NCBI GenBank assembly: GCA_016125075.1
Contig: WGMO01000004.1
Coordinates: forward strand, 186,001 to 250,000
From: Terrimonas sp.
GTDB taxonomy: Bacteria; Bacteroidota; Bacteroidia; Chitinophagales; Chitinophagaceae
DNA: 64,000 nt
Direction of reading: 5' to 3'
Program-made: the position numbers and the translations under genes
In this document: positions 44,504-53,235 of the stretch, piece by piece
Numbering within the stretch: position 1 is the stretch's first letter
Layout of the letters: every line of letters starts with the position of its first letter
Notes under the pieces: generated by a model
Seen by the model: only the letters and a program-made list of their open reading frames with translations
The model's database searches: none
What the model was told of the DNA's origin: nothing

Positions 44504-44565
44504 TGAATTATATTTTTTTTGCAGGACAAAAGTAATAGCAAATCAAATGGGAACCATCGACAAAG

Positions 44566-44594
44566 AAAAAAGCCTTCCCGAAATCGGGAAAGCT
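44566..44594 (-). terminator. Intrinsic terminator of the PspC gene
   Basis: On the minus strand, an 11-base stem (AGCTTTCCCGA / TCGGGAAGGCT, one U-G wobble) with a 2-base loop drawn tightly, then a run of six T. It lies 49 bases after the stop of the PspC-domain gene. Confidence 0.75.
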
Positions 44595-44642
44595 TTGAGG
44601 TTGCCATCCGTTTAAGCAGATGGTTCCAACTTCAACCGCGTT

Positions 44643-46787
44643 CTAATTAAAAAACCTGGCAACGGAGAAAATAGGGGAAGTATAGGTATCAAAGGACACT
44701 GATTCTTTCAGGTCTTCCATACTTTCCTGTTTTGCTGCCGACTGCTTGTTCATGCTGTCTTTTTTTTCCTGTTCTTCCAGTTTTTTCAGCTCTTCCTTCA
44801 GTTCTTCCTTTCTTGATTTATTATCATTATAACGGTATCCGTCTTTGGGTTTTACTTCGTTAGGCCGGTCGGGGTTAAACAACACACCGTCTTCACCCAT
44901 CACGTAATCCGTATTGGTAGACCAGCGAAAATCATAATCCCGGATATGAACGCCTCTCCGGTTCCAGTTCCGCCTGCGGCCATAGCTGTCATACACTTCT
45001 ACATCCACATTATTGAGTTTTTCTGTTATCGTCCTGTCAAACCTGATCTTCTTTCCGGCAGGCACCTGCACTTCCAATACCACATGCTGCCCCCTGAATT
45101 TATCTTCCTTTCCAACGGCATACCCATTGCCCAGGTTGAGATAATTACTGGCATACGCAATATCATAGTTGATTCCTTCTGCCCGTCTGATGGCGTCCTC
45201 GTCATTTTTTCCCCAGCTGTTTTTCCAGAGGATCACATGATAATTGGAGTCCGTGCTCAGCTTGACATCAATATTCACCCAGGACAACCGCAGGGTATCA
45301 TCTGTTATATTCCAGCCGTTGGGTTCATCACTCATCCATCCATAACCACCATTGAAAGTCAATTCGGGATCGGTCACGCCCAGTGTTATCTTACCGGCCG
45401 GCTGTTCGATGCTGATTTCGTTTTTAGTTTCTTCGTAATACCTGAAATCCCTGGCAATACTGGCTGCGAGGAAGATCACACAAACCCAGCCCAAAAACCA
45501 TAAGGCCCCAAATGTCCAGCCCATATACCCGCTACCGGATCTTACACGCATGATACGCCGTACCAGCCAGGTGATGAATCCAACCAGGGGAACCAGGAGA
45601 AAGAATATGATTGTTCCCCAGGCAAAAAGTTTTTGCCAGTCGCTGGTCCAAAGGAAATTATTGACCGGCCACCAGGCCACTCCACTGAAGAGTAAGGCCA
45701 GCAGGCCTACAAATAAGGCAAATGCGATACTGCCTGCAATAAAGAAGAAGAACACTTTAAAGATCACCCCGATCACATGACCGAATCCGGTTCCGGCCCT
45801 TCCTGCTGCCTGGCTAACTTCCTGGGCAAACTTCTTACTCTTATCTTTTGAGTAGCCGCCGATGCGCTGGCTGAAATTATGAGCAGCCGATTTTACTTCT
45901 TCGCCAAATTCCCTGGCTTTATCCTGTACGTTTTGCTTGATCCTGTTCACATCAATCGTTTCTCCGCGCATCTCCATTTTCTGGTATTCAGTATTGGCCT
46001 CGGGTAAAACGATCCAGAGAATGATATAGGCCAGAATGAATGTTCCCGTCAAAGAACCAAAGGCGATGGGAAATACATAACCAAAGTGTAAAAACGGTGC
46101 GCTGAAAATTCCGATCAGCACTTTTAACAGAATGAGAATAAGCGGTATGGAAAAGATCAGCCTTATTGTTTTGGTATCCTTATTAAAATAAGCGGCCAAT
46201 CCGCTGGCGACACCACCCAGTACCCGGTCGTCAGGATTCCGGTACAGCCTTTTTCCGGAATACCCGCCCAAACCCTGTTCGGGTAAAACGATCCAGAGGA
46301 TGATATAGGCCAGTACGCCAAAACCGAAACCACCCAGTGTAATGATCGCAAAAAGCAGTCGGATGATCGCAGGATCAATATCCAGGTAGTTGGCGATACC
46401 GGAACACACACCCCCCAGGAGCTTGTCATTTGTATTCCTGTACAGGCGACGCTTGGCCCGGGTATTGCCATAAGTGAAATTGGGTTCACTGCTTTTTTCA
46501 CTGCCGGATGTTTCTTCATTCAGTTCTGCATCCAGGTCATCAGGCCGGCCCATAGAGGCCGCAATGGCGTCAATATCCGCATCGGTAACCGCTGTGGCAC
46601 CTTTCCGGATCTTATCTTCCATTAACTCGGCGATGCGGCTTTCAATATCATTAATGATCTCGTCACGGCCTTCTTCTTTTGAAAAGTAACGCCTGAGGCT
46701 TTCAATATAACCCTGCAATTTTTCGTAAGCAGAATCTTCAATGGGTATCACCCTTCCACTCAGGTTTATATTAATAATCTTTTTCAT
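44643..46787 (-). CDS. Double PspC-domain membrane protein
   Basis: A 714-residue protein. The N-terminal about 85 residues resemble a small charged cap; then two PspC domains follow, each opening KR(R/L)LYRN and carrying GGVCSG or GGVASG, IRL and YIILWIVLPE. More spans lie near 340-455, then a beta-rich extracytoplasmic region (about 470-650) and a Lys/Glu coiled coil at the end. PspC is tied to envelope stress and membrane integrity in other bacteria. padR lies 27 bases upstream, so the pair forms an autoregulated operon. The two PspC coding segments share near-identical DNA (46001-46034, 46280-46313). Confidence 0.9.
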   Translation of the reverse strand: MKKIININLSGRVIPIEDSAYEKLQGYIESLRRYFSKEEGRDEIINDIESRIAELMEDKIRKGATAVTDADIDAIAASMGRPDDLDAELNEETSGSEKSSEPNFTYGNTRAKRRLYRNTNDKLLGGVCSGIANYLDIDPAIIRLLFAIITLGGFGFGVLAYIILWIVLPEQGLGGYSGKRLYRNPDDRVLGGVASGLAAYFNKDTKTIRLIFSIPLILILLKVLIGIFSAPFLHFGYVFPIAFGSLTGTFILAYIILWIVLPEANTEYQKMEMRGETIDVNRIKQNVQDKAREFGEEVKSAAHNFSQRIGGYSKDKSKKFAQEVSQAAGRAGTGFGHVIGVIFKVFFFFIAGSIAFALFVGLLALLFSGVAWWPVNNFLWTSDWQKLFAWGTIIFFLLVPLVGFITWLVRRIMRVRSGSGYMGWTFGALWFLGWVCVIFLAASIARDFRYYEETKNEISIEQPAGKITLGVTDPELTFNGGYGWMSDEPNGWNITDDTLRLSWVNIDVKLSTDSNYHVILWKNSWGKNDEDAIRRAEGINYDIAYASNYLNLGNGYAVGKEDKFRGQHVVLEVQVPAGKKIRFDRTITEKLNNVDVEVYDSYGRRRNWNRRGVHIRDYDFRWSTNTDYVMGEDGVLFNPDRPNEVKPKDGYRYNDNKSRKEELKEELKKLEEQEKKDSMNKQSAAKQESMEDLKESVSFDTYTSPIFSVARFFN
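46001..46313 (-). repeat. Direct DNA repeat inside the PspC gene
   Basis: Bases 46001-46034 and 46280-46313 are 34-base copies that differ at one position, coding the LAYIILWIVLPE end of each PspC domain. This indicates intragenic domain duplication, with strong constraint or gene conversion at the DNA level. Confidence 0.75.
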
Positions 46788-46814
46788 CTTGAATAATTTT
46801 TTGGTTGAAGTTGA

Positions 46815-47150
46815 TTATATGTTGGTTTTGGCTGTAAGGGCATTCACACCATTGGACAATTCCAGCCAGGTTTGTTCCAGTTCCTTATAAAAGGTTTCGC
46901 CTTTTTCTGTGAGGGAAAAATATTTACGGGGAGGGCCCGAATTGCTTTCCACCCAACGGTAAGTGAGCATATCCGCATTCTTGAGGCGGGTCAGCAGGGG
47001 GTACAGGGTACCTTCCAGGATGCTCAGGTTGGCAGCACGCATCTCTTCCACAATATCACTGGGGTAGGCCTCACCCCGGCGGATCACGGAAAGAATGCAG
47101 AACTCCAGGATTCCCTTCCTCATCTGGCTCTGTGTATTCTCGATATTCAT
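46815..47150 (-). CDS. PadR-family transcriptional regulator
   Basis: A 111-residue winged-helix protein: RKGILEFCILSVI start, YPSDIVEEM helix, ILEGTLYPLLTRL recognition region and PPRKYFSLTEKG wing. PadR members repress genes for membrane or detoxification functions. In Bacteroidota they often precede PspC-domain genes, as here. The promoter just upstream has AGTACT repeats between its two boxes and an upstream palindrome that could be the operators. Confidence 0.92.
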   Translation of the reverse strand: MNIENTQSQMRKGILEFCILSVIRRGEAYPSDIVEEMRAANLSILEGTLYPLLTRLKNADMLTYRWVESNSGPPRKYFSLTEKGETFYKELEQTWLELSNGVNALTAKTNI

Positions 47151-47194
47151 AACTCGTCTTTTAGCTGTTTACTGCAATTTTTAAATTGACCATA

Positions 47195-47226
47195 CAAAGA
47201 TAAGTACTTATTTAGTACTATGCAAA
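47195..47226 (-). promoter_or_regulatory. padR-PspC operon promoter with AGTACT operator repeats
   Basis: On the minus strand, TTTG (47226-47223), a 20-base spacer, then TATCTTTG (47202-47195), a full match to the Bacteroidota consensus. The spacer holds two AGTACT copies (47203-47208 and 47214-47219) separated by five bases; a third lies at 47285-47290. Position favours PadR autorepression (inference). Confidence 0.7.
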
Positions 47227-47249
47227 ACAAAGTACCAAGTTTTTTTAGG

Positions 47250-47268
47250 TAATGGTTTATAACCATTA
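47250..47268. promoter_or_regulatory. Perfect inverted repeat, possible operator
   Basis: TAATGGTT-TAT-AACCATTA, an 8-3-8 perfect palindrome about 25 bases upstream of the padR -33 box and about 185 bases before the lipoprotein gene on the other strand. It could be bound by PadR or another regulator and might serve both divergent genes. The rest of the 301-base gap 47151-47451 is AT-rich with no gene seen. Confidence 0.5.
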
Positions 47269-47451
47269 ACCCATACTTACACATAGTACTGATTATCAAT
47301 TATTTAAAATTGGTTAGTCTTTTTTATATTATTAATGATTTGTATAAGCGGTAAATACAAGGGATAAAATCCCACAAACGTGGTACATTTTTTTTTCAGA
47401 TTTAGATTTAAGTTGCGTGAAGAATTTCCTTAACCATTAAACCTAATAATT

Positions 47452-48615
47452 ATGAAAAAAGCAATTTTCATGTCAATGCTTTTATTTTTTGGCATTGCAA
47501 TGTTTCTCCACAGTTGTAAAAAATCAGACTCTTCTTTTGCAGCATTTGAAGAGAAAAAAAGTACCCCGCATGAAACAATACAACCCAATGAAACGCCGGG
47601 ATTAAAGAGACTATTAAGCCTACCCCAACTAAGCAAAGAGATCAAATCATCTTTAAACCTGAATGACTATAAGTTTTTTGAAAAAGAAGACAATAGTTTC
47701 CTTTGGTTAGTAGCAATAAAAAGCAATACCCTTGGCTTTTCCTATGCAAAGGTGGCAATCTACTCATCCGAAAATGATTATTCGATGATTTTTCTATCTT
47801 ATGATTTTAATGTTTCAACTTATAGACCAGGGGTGATATCATCTTATAGTGGTGTAACCAGTATTTATGACCAAAAAAAAGAAAAGAAATTTGATTTCAT
47901 TTTTGAGAAAGGCATATTGAAAAGAGTTGATACCGCCAATTGCATCAATTGCTCATTATGTCATGACTGTCCACCAGCCTATGATCCTACAGATTGGTGT
48001 TCCGTTTGGCCTCCGCTATGTAATTATCAGGGAAGCAGCTATGATCCGGGATTACCGATGACTCCTCCGGAAGAGGGGGGAACTTCCAACGGGGGAACAA
48101 ATCCATATTTGTTATTGAGCCAGCAACTAAACAGTATTTTAAATCCGGGCGATAATTATTATTTTGATGATAATGTAACTGCTTCAAATGGTATGGTTTT
48201 TAATTCAGTTGCTGCATTTTCTGAATTTTTAAATAATACAGAGAGTAATACTACCTATGACCTTACGACTGCATCGCAAATCAACCAGGATGGAGATACA
48301 AAAATCGAAACTGGTAAAATAAATTTTGGGTGGGGTGCTGGTGTTAATATTTTTGTGAAACTCAATAATAATACAGGAAAATGGGGAGTCAGCAATGTCA
48401 CTTCGGAACAATGGGGTTTAACTTTGGCCTGGACCTGGGAGCAGGAAGAGTTCACACAAAGCACTACAGGGGATGAAATAACAATTGATGTTTTCGGCAC
48501 CATCAGTTATAAACTGTTCCTGCAAAGTATTGGCATTATATATAGAACAACAAGACACTATCAAATAAAAATTAACACTATTACCGGTAAAATGACCGCA
48601 TTATCTCAACCATAA
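47452..48615 (+). CDS. Cys-rich lipoprotein of unknown function
   Basis: A 387-residue protein with a type II signal peptide (lipobox LHSC, Cys about 23). Residues about 164-185 hold seven Cys in a cluster (CINCSLCHDC, then two more spaced by Pro/Trp-rich sequence), compatible with a metal site or disulfide knot. A Gly/Ser/Pro-rich linker (about 190-215) follows, then a 170-residue C-terminal domain rich in Asn/Thr and Trp with beta-like character. No family recognised. AT content looks higher than its neighbours. It is followed by a 38-residue single-span protein 11 bases on. Confidence 0.82.
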   Translation: MKKAIFMSMLLFFGIAMFLHSCKKSDSSFAAFEEKKSTPHETIQPNETPGLKRLLSLPQLSKEIKSSLNLNDYKFFEKEDNSFLWLVAIKSNTLGFSYAKVAIYSSENDYSMIFLSYDFNVSTYRPGVISSYSGVTSIYDQKKEKKFDFIFEKGILKRVDTANCINCSLCHDCPPAYDPTDWCSVWPPLCNYQGSSYDPGLPMTPPEEGGTSNGGTNPYLLLSQQLNSILNPGDNYYFDDNVTASNGMVFNSVAAFSEFLNNTESNTTYDLTTASQINQDGDTKIETGKINFGWGAGVNIFVKLNNNTGKWGVSNVTSEQWGLTLAWTWEQEEFTQSTTGDEITIDVFGTISYKLFLQSIGIIYRTTRHYQIKINTITGKMTALSQP

Positions 48616-48626
48616 AAACTATCACT

Positions 48627-48743
48627 ATGGAATTAAAAAACTTTGATTTTACATTATTAGCCTGGGTGCTTATTAATGCAGCAGTTCTTGTTTTCATAAT
48701 CTATCGTATTGTACTTTATGTAAAAAAGAAAAAGAAGGCTTGA
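48627..48743 (+). CDS. 38-residue single-span miniprotein
   Basis: ATG 48627 opens 38 codons: a short polar start (MELKNFDF), one hydrophobic span of about 20 residues (TLLAWVLINAAVLVFIIYRI), and a basic tail ending KKKKKA. This is a typical inner-membrane miniprotein with the tail in the cytoplasm. It starts 11 bases after the lipoprotein stop and precedes a strong terminator, so it is the last gene of a two-gene operon. The ordered layout makes it more than a chance frame. Confidence 0.65.
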   Translation: MELKNFDFTLLAWVLINAAVLVFIIYRIVLYVKKKKKA

Positions 48744-48761
48744 TTTTTCATTTAATAGGTG

Positions 48762-48794
48762 AAAAGGCTATTTATTTAATAAATAGCCTTTTTT
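48762..48794. terminator. Intrinsic terminator after the miniprotein gene
   Basis: A long inverted repeat (AAAAGGCTATTTATT and its complement, up to 15 pairs with a minimal loop) ending in six T on the plus strand; the minus strand also ends T-rich. It separates the lipoprotein operon from the convergent oxygenase gene. Confidence 0.8.
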
Positions 48795-48836
48795 AAAGTA
48801 TAAAATCGTATTGCAACATGCGTTTTTATCCGGATT

Positions 48837-49781
48837 TTATTTCTTTAGCCCGATCTCCCTCAACCTTTCATCCAGGTATTCGCCGGCTGTAGCATCTTCA
48901 TAGGCTTTTGGATGTTGGGCATCGATACAACTTTCAAGACTGGCAAGGCTCATCTCACTGCGGGGATGTAAAAAAAAAGGAATGGAATAACGCGAAGTGT
49001 TCCATAATTCCCTGGGGGGGTTCACCACCCTGTGTGTCGTCGAGCGCAATTTGTTATTCGTAAGCCTTTGCAGCATATCCCCCACATTCACGACGATCTG
49101 CTCGGGTAACGAGGTAACACCTACCCATTCATTTTGCTTGGTCAGGATCTGCAAGCCATCGGCAGAGGCACCCACCAGTAATGTGATCAGGTTGATATCT
49201 TCATGTTGCTCGGCCCTTATAGCAGATTTCGGCTCACTGATAATAGGAGGATAATGAATGGCCCTCAATATAGAATTGCCATTATGAATATGATCATCAA
49301 AATAATACTCATCGAGCCCCAGGTATAATGCAATGGCCTGCAACAGGGCTTTCCCTGATTTTTCAAATGCCCGGTAAGCAGCATTGAAAGTCGGTGTAAA
49401 GGCCGAGACCTCCCGTATGGTGACATTGTCCGGGTACTCAGTTTTAACCGGGTCGCCGTCTTCCACCATCTGGCCGTGCTGGTAAAACTCTTTCAGGTCC
49501 GGTGCATCACTGCCTTTGGCATGTTCACGGCCAAAAGAAGTATAACCCCTTTGTCCTGCCAGTTCAACAATCTCATATTGCTTTTTGATTTCCGTGGGCA
49601 TAGAAAAAAACTCCTGCACATACTGGTACATCTCAGCGATCAGGTCATCGGCAATCCCGTGATTCTTTACCGCTACAAACCCAACCGATTCATATGCTTT
49701 ACCAAGCTGGTTGACAAAACTTTGTTTTTTATCCGGGTCCCCGCTTAAAAAATCGGAGAGATCAACAACGGGTATATTCAT
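48837..49781 (-). CDS. Isopenicillin-N-synthase-like 2OG-Fe(II) oxygenase
   Basis: A 314-residue protein from ATG 49781; the reading to 49856 is not conserved. The N-terminal block IPVVDLSDFLSG and GFVAVKNHGI is typical of the DIOX_N domain. Iron ligands are His and Asp in EQHEDIN (about 195) and His in STHRVVNPP; the 2-oxoglutarate Arg is in RYSIPFFLHP. Family reactions are hydroxylation, desaturation or ring closure; substrate unknown. Neighbours give no pathway clue. Confidence 0.88.
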   Translation of the reverse strand: MNIPVVDLSDFLSGDPDKKQSFVNQLGKAYESVGFVAVKNHGIADDLIAEMYQYVQEFFSMPTEIKKQYEIVELAGQRGYTSFGREHAKGSDAPDLKEFYQHGQMVEDGDPVKTEYPDNVTIREVSAFTPTFNAAYRAFEKSGKALLQAIALYLGLDEYYFDDHIHNGNSILRAIHYPPIISEPKSAIRAEQHEDINLITLLVGASADGLQILTKQNEWVGVTSLPEQIVVNVGDMLQRLTNNKLRSTTHRVVNPPRELWNTSRYSIPFFLHPRSEMSLASLESCIDAQHPKAYEDATAGEYLDERLREIGLKK

Positions 49782-49887
49782 ATAAAATGCTTTTAATTGG
49801 GCTTCAATAAAGTTAAAACTGGAAAAGGACCGTAAAAATAAGAAAGCGCCTGACATTTTTAACGATTTTTACAGCTAAAAACAATTC

Positions 49888-50919
49888 ATGCGCCTGTTCA
49901 TCCTGTTACTGATATCCTGTTTACTGCTGGTTTCCTGCGCCGATAAATACAGGTTGTATAAGAGCCAGTACAATTTTAAAAGTGTTGATGGCAGCCCTGA
50001 TTACAGCCAGCCGGAATACTGGGCTGCCTATCCTTCCAAACACGACCCATCTGACAGTATCCCGGCACCTTTAATCAATGAACCGAGGGATTCCAGTGTT
50101 GATGTTTTCTTTCTTCATCCCACCACCTTTACGGATAAAAGATCAGACCCCTCCATCCATAATGCCGCCATTGATGATGCCTATATCAACGCGAAGACCG
50201 ACTATTCCACCATCCTTTACCAGGCGACCGCTTTTAACCAGCATGCCAGGGTTTTTGCCCCCCGTTACCGCCAGGCGCATATCAGGATGTTTTTTGAAAA
50301 AGATACTGCAATAAAAAAACAAACATTCGACCTGGCCTATGCCGATATCAAATCTGCTTTTGCTTATTACCTGCAGCAGGAGAACCATGGAAGACCAGTC
50401 ATCATCGCTGCCCACAGCCAGGGAAGCCTGCTGGCACTTCAATTGCTGAAGGATTTTTTTGAAGGCAAGGCCTTAAAAAAACAACTGGTGGCGGCTTATA
50501 TCATCGGGTGGCCGGTGACTGAAGGATATTTTCAGGATTTGAAGATCTGTGAGGACTCCCTCCAAACAGGTTGCATCTGCAGCTGGCGTACCCTGAAAAA
50601 AAATTTTCTCCCTGGCTATATTAAAAATGAAGCCGGTCATTCGCTGGTCACCAACCCCCTGACCTGGAAGACCTCGGGTGAACATGCAGGACGGGAATTG
50701 AATGAGGGAAGTATCCTCAGAAATTTTAACCGGCTTTACCCTCATACCACGGATGCACAGGTGGCCAGGGGAGTGCTTTGGGTCAAAAAACCAAAATTCC
50801 CCGGAAGTTTCCTGATCCATTCCAGGAACTATCATGTGGGGGATATCAACCTCTACTATATGAATATCAGGAGGAATGTGGAAATCAGAATAAAGACCTA
50901 TCTTAATGCAGGCCACTGA
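49888..50919 (+). CDS. DUF3089 alpha/beta-hydrolase lipoprotein
   Basis: A 343-residue protein with a lipobox (LLVSC, Cys about 17). The family block VDVFFLHPTTF and ARVFAPRYRQAH is clear, and the nucleophile elbow is AAHSQGS with Ser near 176. DUF3089 proteins are lipase/esterase-like; no substrate is known. It overlaps or directly abuts the next gene, a multi-span protein, so the two are probably co-transcribed. Confidence 0.88.
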   Translation: MRLFILLLISCLLLVSCADKYRLYKSQYNFKSVDGSPDYSQPEYWAAYPSKHDPSDSIPAPLINEPRDSSVDVFFLHPTTFTDKRSDPSIHNAAIDDAYINAKTDYSTILYQATAFNQHARVFAPRYRQAHIRMFFEKDTAIKKQTFDLAYADIKSAFAYYLQQENHGRPVIIAAHSQGSLLALQLLKDFFEGKALKKQLVAAYIIGWPVTEGYFQDLKICEDSLQTGCICSWRTLKKNFLPGYIKNEAGHSLVTNPLTWKTSGEHAGRELNEGSILRNFNRLYPHTTDAQVARGVLWVKKPKFPGSFLIHSRNYHVGDINLYYMNIRRNVEIRIKTYLNAGH

Positions 50920-50932
50920 TCGGTATCGCAGC

Positions 50933-52555
50933 ATGAAAAGATTTTCTGCATTTTTATCCTCCCCCCTGTCAGGTGCAATATGTCTCCTGCTTTCTATGGC
51001 ATCGAGAACGATCAATATCCTGTATGTTTCCTATACCGGAAGAGACAAGATGATTGGAATCATGCAAAGCAAGAGCTTCCTGCAGGGCCACGGTTTTGTT
51101 ATTCCACAATACTTTATCAACAACCCGGATCAGCCGGTTTTTGACCACACCCCTTACTGGCCGCCCGGTTATCCCCTGCTGTTAGCGCCGTTTCTTAAAT
51201 TATTCAATTTTCAGATTTACAATGCCACCACCGTTTTCGATATCATCGTGGGCCTGGCACTAATCTTCATCATCCGCCGGATCTGCCGGCAAATCGGTTT
51301 TCCAAAGGCAGCGATCAATATCATGACCCTGGTTACCGGATGCTTTGAATATACTTTTATCAGCGATTCCCTTCCCACCGATGCCGTCGCGCTTTTGTTT
51401 TTGCTGATCGCTGTTACCTATTTTATCAATATAGCGGGGAATGAAAAGACACCGGTCACCCGTTTACTGCTGGCTTCCTTCCTGCTCGTTCTTCCAAACT
51501 TTTTCCGTTATGCATATCCAGCTGTAAGTGTCGGGATCCCTTTATTGCTGATGCTCTCCGGAATTTTCCTTAAAGAAAAAAAGAAGGTCCGGCAGGGTGC
51601 CATATTGCTGGCAGGTGTCTTGTGCTTTTTGGGACTCTTTTTCCTGTATATGCGATCAACCACCGGCCTGTTTAATTATTCGCTTCCCACCGAAAGAGGG
51701 TTATACCCGGAAAACCTCCTGCATTGGCAACCTGTGGTACCGGCTTCTTTTATCAATATGGCCTTCCTGGGCAGCCAGCTTTTCCGGCACTGGGGTATCG
51801 GAACCGGCACAATGATGTCCTTTCTGGAAATCATCAATATCCTGGCCTTGATCGGGATCCTTGCTATTTTCATTAGATGGTTCCGGGCAAGGGACTTTTT
51901 TAAAAATCTAAACCCTTTGCGGTGGTTCCTGTTGACCGGCTTCGTGATTTCGATGACGGTCTTTCTCTCGCTGGGTTATCTTTCGTTGACCTATGCCAAT
52001 CAAAATACCCAGAACGGGGGTTGGAACTATGTGTATGAATCCAGGTATTATGCCTTTATTTTCATTTTCCTGCAGGTCTGCTTTGTGGCCATCCTTTTCC
52101 GGGCAAAATGGCAAAAAAAATGGTATACCCTGATCCCTGTTGTTATCGCAGCTCTAATGCTGTGCGCAGAAATCACACACAACCTTTATTTCAATACTAA
52201 ACTCGCTTTTTCTTTTCAGACCTATAAATCTGCTGTTTACCGGGAGCAGGATTATCAATACCTGGCTGACCTGATCCGGGACACAAAAGCAATCAACCCC
52301 GGCCTGGGTATTATGACAGCAGGTTATCATGATGATTATTTCGCTTACCGGGGTACTTATGAAGGAGGAAAGGGTATCGCCGACCCCTTACGACTGAATG
52401 AACAACTGCCAAAAGTGAAAAGAAAGACCGTCCTTTTCCTGATGATCTATGATAAGGATAAAGATCAGTTCGCGTCATTCCTGAAAAACAATCCCGTTAA
52501 AGAACTGAAACAGTTTGATTTTTGCCGGTTCTATTCCCTGGAATTAGACCCCTGA
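50933..52555 (+). CDS. Multi-span membrane protein, GT-C glycosyltransferase-like
   Basis: A 540-residue polytopic protein from ATG 50933; an upstream ATG at 50906 would overlap the previous gene by 14 bases. About eleven to twelve spans. The first luminal loop has FDHTPYWPPGYPLLLAP, resembling the acidic first loop of ArnT/PMT-type GT-C enzymes that use polyprenyl-phosphate sugars. A C-terminal soluble part follows. Assignment to GT-C is by pattern only. Its 3' end overlaps the convergent exbD-like gene by 25 bases. Confidence 0.75.
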   Translation: MKRFSAFLSSPLSGAICLLLSMASRTINILYVSYTGRDKMIGIMQSKSFLQGHGFVIPQYFINNPDQPVFDHTPYWPPGYPLLLAPFLKLFNFQIYNATTVFDIIVGLALIFIIRRICRQIGFPKAAINIMTLVTGCFEYTFISDSLPTDAVALLFLLIAVTYFINIAGNEKTPVTRLLLASFLLVLPNFFRYAYPAVSVGIPLLLMLSGIFLKEKKKVRQGAILLAGVLCFLGLFFLYMRSTTGLFNYSLPTERGLYPENLLHWQPVVPASFINMAFLGSQLFRHWGIGTGTMMSFLEIINILALIGILAIFIRWFRARDFFKNLNPLRWFLLTGFVISMTVFLSLGYLSLTYANQNTQNGGWNYVYESRYYAFIFIFLQVCFVAILFRAKWQKKWYTLIPVVIAALMLCAEITHNLYFNTKLAFSFQTYKSAVYREQDYQYLADLIRDTKAINPGLGIMTAGYHDDYFAYRGTYEGGKGIADPLRLNEQLPKVKRKTVLFLMIYDKDKDQFASFLKNNPVKELKQFDFCRFYSLELDP

Positions 52556-53111
52556 TGGTCCCGATGCTGCTCCAGCCAGGCTGTTTCTTCTTTGGCAGGC
52601 GCTACGATCGCATATTTTTTCACATCATTGATCAGGATTTCATCAAGCAGGTCAATGATATTTTTATAAGAAGCCCCTTTGGCGGGTTTGATCAGTAGCA
52701 TCAAACCCTTCCGTCCCTCCGTGAATTTTCCGGATGCATCAATAGCCCTCTGTTTTTCCCTGATCACGGCACCGATACCATCATCGTAAGCATAATTCGA
52801 TACCCGGATGGCCTTCATCTTTTCTGCATTTTCAAACTGTCCCTGATAATAATAAAGCCGGTTATGTGCTTCCGGCATCAAAGTGAGGGCCAGCCCATCG
52901 GGAAGGGTCGTGGGATACCGGGTCGGCTTATCATCCGGCATGATCAGCCGCATCGATTTTGCATCCTGCAGGTTTGTTGTGAAAATAAAAAAGTGATCAG
53001 CAAAAAACCAAGGTCCACCAGGGGCGTCATATCAAGTTTTAAACGGGTCTTTTGTCTCCGGGTATATCCTGGCCTTCGGCCGATGGGGGCCATTTCAGGG
53101 ATGTTAGCCAT
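52531..53111 (-). pseudogene. exbD: ExbD/TolR biopolymer transport protein, frameshifted
   Basis: ATG 53111 starts a frame with the ExbD signature: a basic N terminus, then LDMTPLVDLGFLLITF, the single membrane span with its essential Asp. The frame then shifts at an A6 run (52987-52992 on the plus strand) and stops. The remainder continues in another frame (FIFTTNLQ, MRLIMPDDKP, to 52531). One extra base in the run would restore a continuous 193-residue ExbD of normal family length. ExbD powers TonB-dependent outer-membrane transport. The cause is either a real frameshift or a homopolymer sequencing error. No exbB or tonB adjoins it. Confidence 0.85.
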
Positions 53112-53235
53112 ACTGCGTTTTTTGATAAGACGCCAAAAAGCCTTTAATCCACAATTATTATCATTTGAATCAATGATACAGGTCAGCCGGCGTTCCTGGA
53201 AGTATTGGTAACTTTAAGGAACAAAAATGGTGAGT

